Position numbers and translations under genes: made by a program | The notes under the pieces: generated by a model | Told to the model about the DNA's origin: nothing | The model's input: only the letters and a program-made list of their open reading frames with translations | The model's database searches: none | Part shown: positions 48,216 through 64,000 of the stretch, in pieces | Layout of the letters: each line of letters begins with the position of its first letter | Numbering within the stretch: position 1 is the stretch's first letter | Origin: Acanthopleura granulata | Taxonomy: Eukaryota > Mollusca > Polyplacophora > Chitonida > Chitonidae | Direction: 5' to 3' | Assembly: GCA_016165875.1 (NCBI GenBank) | Contig: JABBOT010000002.1 | Coordinates: forward strand, 29,890,040-29,954,039 | DNA length: 64,000 nt

Positions 48216-50100
48216 CCGATATATCAACTCATTTTTGTCACCATACAGAAGTTGTGTTTTTTCGTTATCTCAACTGATTGTCCTTGCGATTGGTGGTGGA
48301 CATTAATATTTGCTGCCGTTTCCAGCCTTTGTGGGTAGGCCTACAGGTCCCATTAACGTTTATATGCGTTAGCTTTGACAACAACAACTTGTGCTGGCTT
48401 GCTTACACATGGCCGCAATACCGTCATGTTGTGAAGATGTCCCAGTGAAGAACCTTGACGCAGGACACCAGACAAGGCATTCTAACCTGTCACATTTCAC
48501 ACCTGCGGACACCACGGACAGTCCATTGCACATTTGCCATATGTGTAGAATAAGTAACATTTCAAAAGTCGCACTGGCTCAATCGCAACCTTGGGCAGGC
48601 AATGAGATACAGGCAATGATTTCCCGCCAAGTGGCGACTCGGAGACAAGGTTGAATGGACCGTTGTTCTCTTGTAAAACAGGAAACCTACGTTAACCACT
48701 TTCTCAACAAATCACCGCGAAAGCAGAAATGAAATGTAGACTACCAAGCTCATGCCTGAGTAAATTAACGTAGGAATCAAGGTTTGTCGTTTTCCATATT
48801 CCCCTGGCTTGCCTGTTTTAGAGTCTTGCTGCATATGGAAATACACGGTTAAAATGTAAAAGACAACATAGAGAATAATAACCAGAGCAGCGGTCACATG
48901 GTCACACGGTACCGGTGAAATCCTGCCTCGTCATCTTACCTCAGTTAGGGTTTATTCTAAGTGTTCACGTTGGAGGGTAAGATGTAACAACTTACACTGC
49001 CCCCCCCCCCACACACACAAACACACACCATGGCTTAAGCAGAATAGGGTGCCCCAAAAAATGCAGTGATGCTAAAAGCGATATACTAGACGTCACTGGT
49101 CTAGAATTATTCAAAATGCTGCTTTTCCATCACGTTTAATACATGCCTATTTGCACCAAACCCTGTTGACGTTAAGAGCACGTAACTATCGCGACATAAT
49201 CTATGATACTGCTTGCCATGGCAGTTTCGTTAACAGGTCTTTCTGCAACAGGGTCTAGGTTCCAGGGATGCTTAGTTCACAAGCAGAATGTCGGTTTATG
49301 CAGGAAATACAATGTAAAAGACTAAAGCAGAGAGAGAGTAAAACGAGAGCAGAGGCGATCGTGTGATGGTTGGCATATGGTCTCAAGTTACCGATGATCG
49401 TCCGTCCCCTTGGACCTGGGCAACAACCACAACTGCAACTACAACTGCAACACTCATGGCGTCATGTATTGTCCCCAATGCCGGCGACATGTCAATCGTC
49501 GCCGAGAAAATAGAACCAATTCTATATTCAAGGATCTGGTCTGATGTGTTCGCGCCATGACGGCGGCAGGAAGGACACTACAATTCTACTTTTTCGACCT
49601 TCTAGCTGAGGATGCAGCTGTAGGGCCTTACGGGTGTTAGTTGGGGCTTGTGGATGGTTGAACACGAAGCAAAATAGAGAATCCTTTGCCTCCCCCTTGC
49701 CTCTCTCGGACAATGTAACCTTGCGAAATTCTCACTTATCAATCACGTCATCTGTCATCGTATACGAGTAAAATATGAATGAACACTAATTAAGTCAGGG
49801 GAGTGATCTGCCAAAGAATTAAGAAATCCAAAATCTCTTGTGTAACAACCAAGATCGTGGTCTTTCTTACTCAATTTACCACCAGATGACATTGTGTTAT
49901 GTATTTAAAGGAATAAAACACCTTTAAATATAGCATCATCTAAAAGATCGGTTCCGGCCATTCCAGACATGTTCTTCATTATTTTCTTGGATATAGACAG
50001 GTCGGACGATGGACTTTTTGCACTATATTGAACAGCTTGTAGCACAGTGACGTTACAGATTCTTCTTGGCTGCTAACGTCCTGTCATTGCTATACATGCA
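48216..50100. other. Gene-free intergenic stretch
   Basis: No exons are recognised. A C-run followed by CA repeats lies at about 49001-49030. The part at about 49150-49250 (AAACCCTGTTGACGTTAAGA, GCACGTAAC) resembles 31090-31230 and is probably a small repeat family. Confidence 0.45.
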
Positions 50101-50104
50101 CTTA

Positions 50105-50300
50105 TTCATTTGACTGGAGTGAATGAGTGAGTGCTTGGGGTTTAACGTTGTACTTTACAATGTTTTAGTCATCTGGCGACGAGGAGTCCTTCTGGTGTGT
50201 GCATATAGTATGTCTTCCCGTGGCAGGGCGAGCTCATGCCGCCACAGTGCTGCCACCACTGGAACATCATGCCGAAGACATCAGACATGACTCCCCCCGC
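50105..50300 (+). repeat. Probable dispersed repeat (GAGTGCTTGGGGTTTAACG type)
   Basis: TGAGTGAGTGCTTGGGGTTT, CATCTGGCGACGAGGAGTCC and CATGCCGAAGACATCAGACA form a pattern I associate with an abundant repeat in marine invertebrate genomes. Only one copy is visible here, so the call rests on recognition. Confidence 0.4.
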
Positions 50301-52489
50301 CCCACTCCGTATTTTTTATGTGTATCTTAATGAAAGATAGTCTCTCCCTTTAAAGGAGAAGAAAACATAAAAATGATACCAAAATCAGATGAAAGAGCGT
50401 CGAAACTTATTTGCAAATATGATTCTTAATATTTTGGGGATTTTTTTTTTCTATTAGAAAATGGTATTTGAAAATATTTTGCATGGTGGGTATTTGGGGC
50501 CAACTTTTGGTATTTATCGTTGTTGCATAATAATGTTCTGACTAAGGATGTGAAGCGTGTCTAATAAATTTATTTGAATGTAAATTTGTTGTTTATTTCC
50601 AAACATATACATTTATCCTGAATTATGATAATATTTATGAACATATTAAGATATAAATATGATCCAAATTCAGGTTGTATGCATTTGTTAGCTTAAAGGG
50701 ACAAATTCTAGTGCCAAAATATTTATTAAACATGTGCTACATCTTCATTTACAACATTATTACACAAAGACTATAAATACCAAGAAAAGGGTCACAAATA
50801 AATCCTGCAATTTTTATCGTATGTAAATATACAAGCGGCCAGAATTATGGCTGAGACCACAGCACCGTGTCACCACCTGCCAAACCTGCCGATCTGGAGC
50901 TATATTTTGTACATCCAAGGGGGTGCCATATAAACTTCACCTTACAAACACCATAAATTCATCCAACGCTTACATGCTACATATAAAACCTTATCAGAGG
51001 ATGGCGCATTTCGTGAAACCTATAAATAGCAATGCCTTCATAATAGTATTCATCAACATGCACAGAACCAAATTTAGGCTGTTATCCAACAGCGTTGCCG
51101 GGGTCCACATGATCACATATTTACCACATCTTGTAGTCCATTAATAACTTCATGGTGATAAAAAATGAGAAAAAAAGAACTGAAAACATCAAGGAAAAAC
51201 GAACTGGATTTGAATCTGTGACTACCAAGTATCATATACAATGGGCACTGAAAACCAGCGTGGAATCGGTTCAGCTTTGATCTTTTGCCCATAGGCCGTA
51301 ACAAGACATAAAGAATACAGTGTAGCAAGGATGCACTCAACGATGTTCAGCTTTACACCTATAACGGTTTTTTATCTGGTGACCTCTAAATGTGGGGCAA
51401 TTTTGCTTTTTTGCACTTTGTAGAGTACATATCTGGCCCTTTGCACTCCGTAATTTTCAGCATTACAGCTGTAACAATTTTCTGTCACGTGACCTGCAAA
51501 TATGGGGAAAATTGCAATATTTCAAAATCTGATCGCAATTTGCGTCAAGTGTACATCGCAAGCAATAAAATAAGATCAGATTCGTGATCAGAAAGTCGCA
51601 CATCAGGTAGCATTCTCAAAACATTAAATTCAAAAACTTTTGGTCACGTGATAACTTTGGTAATCGGTGCATTTCCAGTTTTCAAGATATGAAAATGATT
51701 TTTGCACACGTAAGTTGCCCCGATGTATTCTAAATTTCAACTCCATCAGATAAACCCTTCTTGAAAAAATGACGTCAACGCATTCTACTCATGGCAATAT
51801 GGCATCCAAAGTAGGCCAGGTTGAAAAATGAAAGTTGCTAGGAGAAAATTTCTATGTAAAATTGACATGAAATAGACTGAATTTGAACCTCAGTGTGCTA
51901 GGGCTGGTCCGCAGTTTGTAATAATTTTATGATACTGGAAAATAAGACAGAAAGACACGAGCAGGATTTAACTGTATTTGAACCTGAGAATAAACAGTGC
52001 TGTAAGATACCAGGACTCATCTGGGGAGATATTGTGCCTTTGATCTACTGTTCCCAGCGCCACACAGAATTAGAATACCCCGCTCAAGCCAGCCAAACCA
52101 CAAAGGTGGTTTAGAGGTTACGCAATTTTTACCAAATTTGAAGGGTCAATTACACCCTAATTTGCATAAGATTCTCAAAGATTTGAAGAAACTGAGTAGG
52201 GCCATCCACCTGGACGACAAATGAAATTTCATTCAAGCTTCATCCGCTTCGGAGAAAATTTTTACAGCTGAACAATGAAATTCAAAATGGCTGCTAAATC
52301 ACGTGACTGGCTAATGGCTACTCAACTTCAAAAGTTGCTTCATGTGTTTGTTATCAAGGCTGCAAAATTTGGTTTCTTTATCTTTAGCAGTTTTGGAGAT
52401 GTTGCAATTTTACGACCAATCTAAAAATTATAATAATAATCCAAAACACTTCAAGAGGTGTCCCACAGGGAACCTGTGAGGGCCTCTCT
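50301..52489. other. Gene-free AT-rich stretch
   Basis: Only short unrelated open frames are present, and no repeat structure that I can define. Confidence 0.45.
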
Positions 52490-52665
52490 TTATATTTATT
52501 TATCTGATTGGTGTTTTAGGACGTATTAAAGAATATTTCACTTATACCAGCATTATGGTGGGACGCAACCAGGCAGTGACCGAGAGGAAACACGGATCTT
52601 CCCACGTACGGTCGGAGAGAAAGCCAGCAGGAGCTGGACAAGAACTCATAGCACTGATGAGGGGC
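52490..52665 (-). mobile_element. SINE, diverged and head-truncated
   Basis: The - strand copy runs from an ATTTATTTATCTGATTGGTG tail through GAATATTTCACTTAT and CCAGCATTATGGTGGGA to a damaged head at AAGAACTCATAGCACTG. It lies beyond the likely 3' end of CCDC6. Confidence 0.75.
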
Positions 52666-52761
52666 ATCTGGGCAAAATCAATTTATAACAATATTTCGTG
52701 ATATCAAAAGTGAAATGAGAAAATGTTGTGGAACTAGAAAATATTAAAAGCTCTCAATACT

Positions 52762-55299
52762 TTTATTAATGTGTCACGAGACAACTGCATGCAGCTATAA
52801 AGCCATAATGGAAATGTCATAGAACATAAAGCGCTGACTTTATAAGTTATATACAGAAGGTCTTTTTGCACTGATGCACGGTTCCAAATTTCCCACCCAC
52901 TGCCCGTAATTACCACCAAGTCAGATCAACCATCTACAAATTAATAATTCTACTGTACTTTAGCCTGGTACAGAGTTCAATTATGGCTAAGTACATAAAA
53001 CCAAAAGAAAACAGAAGTGTAGACGAAAGAGAGGCTTTCTAAAGCTCAGTATACCTTTAAGAACAACCTACAATAAATGCAAATCCATGTACACCACTGC
53101 ACGCCTTGGCAGTTACAAGCAGATTGGATACATTGGCAATATATACACACAAATGAAATTTTGATTTCAAACAGTCTGTTAACTGGTATTATTTCCTTTA
53201 GTGTGAATGCCAACATAAATTTCACATTACAGGAATTCTGAAGAATTCATACAAGTTATACATTTGACACCTGAATGTGATAAAATGGTGATAAACACAG
53301 ATTATAACGCTTTCAAAAAACTTACTCCATTAATCACCTAGTCTGCTTTGTAAATCACTTACTACATTTAAGTTACAAGTACCATGGTTTGTAGGATTGT
53401 TCTGCTGAAAACTGTACCATTATGCTTAACTGAAGTTTCAACCACAGAATTGCCTAAACTCACTGAATATTTCCACACAAAACAAAACTCACAAAATTAC
53501 ACCATTCCTCTTAAACTAAGCATCAGACAGTCAGATTTGTGGAATTCCCCTATATACTATTACATTAAGGGGCACTGTGCTTGAAAAGGTAGTGTACATT
53601 TAGCAGGCCCAAAAAGACGAACGTTATATACCTATATACATGTATATCACACCAGCTTCTCTTACTTAGCATCATACAAAGCACAAATAAGTCACATAAA
53701 TTCAGCAATCAACAATTATATCACAAATAGTAACAATTAATAAGCACTCCCGATGTTGGCAAAGTTCTTTCAAAGCTTCCATTTGCTGTATGCTCTTCAG
53801 CCACTTGTAAACTTCACCAAAGTTAACCCAAATATCTTATTTTACTCTACAAATTATGTTTACTTGTCAACTTTAATTCAAACCAAAAAAGAAAAAAAGT
53901 TTCTGCACAAAATCATTCTAGGAGATAAAATCACCATTCTGTCAAATACTCCACAATAGAGAAAGCTGCATATTACTTTCCCAGAAATTCCACACAATAT
54001 TACACAGCTTTCTCTACAATTTCCAACAAATGGGTTGTCTATCATCCATAACCTAGATATTGCTCTTATTTCATTACATGAATTTGGGGAAAAGATAATT
54101 TCCAACACACGTATAACATGGATACCTTGAGTGAGGAGTACCAAGAAATTTCTTTGTACTGATTGTAGTGAAATACAATACAATTATCCAACTTCATGCC
54201 TGGAGTAGCCAGTCAAAGCCACATCAGTCCTGAACAAATGATTATGGCTCCACTTCGCATCAGCAATGTTTCAATCATATCATGGCAACACCAGTTCTGA
54301 AGAGTGAGTTTATGCTAACTGATTAGGACTATAAAATATCCGATTTAGTGTCAAAGTTAAAAGAGTAATCAAGAGGTTAAGAACAACAGAACATAACCAA
54401 TAACTAACAATGAAACATGGAGACTTCAAATCTGTGGTTTGCTGCATTGCAAGACAAGAAGAGACAGTCAAGGGGAGGTAACTCGTCAGCGGCCATGATC
54501 AGGAAGTCTTCTACCATGAACAAAACCAAAATGAAATTATTCGTCAACAAAACAGATCAAATAAATTAAATAACAAAGAAAAAGGAAAAACAACATAAAA
54601 TAGAACATGAAATGCAACAGCCGAGCTAATTAAGTAACAAAACAGATCACGACAAGAACGCTTGACTCACACTGAAGTTTTGCCCAAGTAGTCACACTCA
54701 ACAATGTTTAAGTGTTCAATAAGGTCTGCCTAATTCCATCTACAATACCTCTGGTGCTTCACCTAATCATTCCCTCTTTAAGAATTGCTCAACCGAATGA
54801 ATACTGTACCAATACTTGGCCTGTATGGTTGGAAACATCAGGATACCTCTCAGATGACTTGACGAAAAATACACCACTCACTGTAATTTTGACGGCCAGA
54901 TTATCGTATGTAAACAATACCTAATGTTACAACGTAAGTTAGGTCAATCCATGCCTCTTCATTGAAACAAATGCCAAGGGTTTAATACAAAAAAATGTTA
55001 CAACACAAATGGGCTGACATTCAGTCTACAGCATGGATTCCATGTCTGAAACACAATGACCCTGTACAGACTGAATAGTGCTCTACAATGCAGCATACTG
55101 TCCTAACAGACAGGCCAGCATGGTATGTGTGAGACTGTGATAAGCTAGGAGCTAGGAAAACTCTTCTCTAGGCAGCTTGTCTACACGTGACCATGAAGCA
55201 GATTTACAGCCAGGAAGGGGAAAGTCGCCGAAAGCATCCCCCGCACCTGTCATATCATTGGCGAGCAGAGATCGGATTATCTCCCCTGTTCCCCACACG
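52762..55299 (-). other. Probable CCDC6 3' UTR and downstream
   Basis: This is AT-rich sequence following the CCDC6 stop on -. AATAAA on - at 52762-52767 is a possible poly(A) signal, which would give a UTR of about 2.5 kb. No coding exon is visible. Confidence 0.3.
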
Positions 55300-62277
<6,978 letters not shown>

Positions 62278-64000
62278 CTACAAAAAACAAAAGGTTCAGA
62301 TTCACAGCCACTGATGCAAATATTTAACCTATTCACGTACATGTGTATACGATAATGACCATTGCTCACACCGTGTGGCTCTCCACTGACACGACTGTCC
62401 TCACTGTCCTGTAACCAAACCTCCTTTTAGTCCACTGAAACTTTACAGTGTTATGTCCTGCATTTCACCTGAAGTCTTTCTGATGCTATATGTATCTGTT
62501 TTGAATAGTTCATGAATACTGGCCAGTAGATTGACAAATATCTGGATATTTCTGCCATAAGCATGGTTGCTCAACTTCTGGTCAGAGCCCCCGGCAAAAG
62601 CCAGTAAATAGATTGCAGTTCCCCTAAATATGTTCAGGAGATTAATCAGGATGGCAGCTATTTTGAAATCATGTGGGTACTACATATCCTGTGGACTTTC
62701 TCAGGAAAAATGATACTTGGTTGGATTACCATGTTGATTACAAATCCCGTGAAATGATATGATGTACAGCTGCTCCAGCATGCATTCAGAGGTGACCAGA
62801 TTTCACTAGAAGTGTCATTTTATTTACCTTGCAATTTGTTACCCCACTTATCTGAATGTTAGAGTCTCTGGCCAGAGGTTTATCAGCCATTGTTACAGTG
62901 TATATCTAAGTATTTCTCAATCTAGTGTATTCACTACTTGCACTGCACCATTTGGTGCTCTTTGTGGTGTTTGGTCTACTGTCAGCAGGTAATATCTCAG
63001 CTTACTGAATAAGGCCTTGTGCACTAATGATACATCTTAACAGGGGTCCATTCCAAAATTGCTGGGTATTTCCCTGTTTGCACTTGTGGCCTACCTGTCG
63101 TTCTCTACCATAAGTTTTTGCTATCGACAATCCCTAGCCGAGGGCAATGCAGTTTTGCTGGAACACAATCGGGTTCTGTTATGCTCAATTCCATCACATG
63201 TAGACCACAAACTAGATAAAATTTTGACGAGGAAGCCATGTTGCCTTTTCAACCCTTTGCATGCATGTGGAGGGCGGAGCAGATGTTCTTCTCCACAAGA
63301 GATTTTCTGTCCTCTGTCCTCCACAGCAGACAATTATTATCTGTCAAAAAGAGTCTTTAGCATGGTGAAATGCTTTGAGAAGGAAAACAAGACTGCCTGT
63401 CTCCAACTATACCAGGCTTATGGATTACAAATGACTAGTTTGAGCAAAACAGTAGGAATGAGATTCCAAAAAAAAAAGTGAAATGCCCTTGGCTAGGGGT
63501 TGCCAAATCTTGAGAAAATGTTGGATAGGAAACACTACTGGGGTCTGGCCATAAATGCAGATAGGAAATTAATGGTCCTGGAACCCTGGTGAGTCATGCT
63601 GTTCATGTTCCTATCTGGTTGCACGACTATGCCCTAATTCCTATATTCCTATGTACAAAATACATGACTGCACCCTGGTTCCTATGTTCCTATCTATAAA
63701 TTGCATTCTCAATAAGGCAAGTGTTTTCGTATTGAAATTTCCTTGCGAGTCATCAACCAGGTGCACTATACCAACCTGGTTACCAACACTAAAGAACTCA
63801 AATAAAAACGACTGCCAAGCCCTTGAGCCAGGAAGATCTATTTCATTCTTCAAGTGATCGGCCTTTCATATCGAGCATGACTTCACATGACTTCACATGA
63901 CTGTACAGATAATACACATTTCTGTCAGCTTACTTCAGCTTACTTCACTATCTACAAAATCCAAATATCTAAGCAAGAATTGATGCTGTGCCATTGCACA
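62278..64000 (-). other. Part of CCDC6 intron 1
   Basis: No exon 1 is visible. A 140-codon open frame on + (63059-63481) starts at TTG and shows no family. Short direct repeats such as TGACTTCACA (about 63880-63900) and CAGCTTACTT (about 63927-63948) occur near the edge. Confidence 0.5.

Noticed and set aside
63059..63481. 140-codon + strand frame in CCDC6 intron 1
   Set aside because: Non-ATG start, no family, no splice support; long but probably chance.

Overview
This window is animal nuclear DNA, most likely from a marine lophotrochozoan such as a mollusc. The evidence is spliced genes with GT-AG introns, many copies of a tRNA-headed SINE whose 3' part (…GAGTACGGCGTAAAACACC… plus an AAAT-type tail) I recognise from mollusc genomes, a family of small fold-back elements, and a Maverick/Polinton element. 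The species is inferred, not proven.

Layout: (1) 1-5.7 kb has no recognisable gene; it holds one SINE with a perfect target duplication and a diverged internal repeat. (2) 5737-15299 is a degraded but complete-ended Maverick/Polinton: about 400-bp terminal inverted repeats, a 6-bp target duplication (AACGAC/AACGAT), a broken protein-primed-type DNA polymerase B on +, then on - an adenovirus-type protease, a capsid-type protein, several structural proteins, a packaging ATPase, a membrane protein and an rve integrase with a chromodomain, plus a small CxxC/HxC protein near the right end. Most are broken by frameshifts or deletions. Three spacers carry tRNA-like 3' halves followed by T-runs. (3) 15.3-21.1 kb holds SINEs and a degenerate minisatellite of about 44-bp units (17.8-18.8 kb). 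(4) 21.1-33.0 kb and 36.1-47.9 kb are two tandem ionotropic glutamate receptor (iGluR) genes on +, with matched exon lengths and phases from the amino-terminal domain to the fourth membrane segment. Their pore (M3) exon is about 94% identical although neighbouring exons are far more diverged, which suggests gene conversion. A TTAA-flanked MITE ends 7 bp before the first recognised exon of the second gene. (5) 47.9-55.3 kb is gene-free apart from repeats and probable 3' UTR. (6) 55.3-62.3 kb on - is CCDC6, exons 2 to last, with exon 1 beyond the right edge. A transposon relic lies in one of its introns.

The two receptors are probably membrane ligand-gated channels arising from a local duplication. 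They keep the S1 arginine that binds the ligand carboxylate and carry Asp at the S2 position that contacts the ligand amine. CCDC6 is an unrelated single-copy gene. All splice sites were read by eye from phase continuity, paralogue alignment and GT/AG signals.
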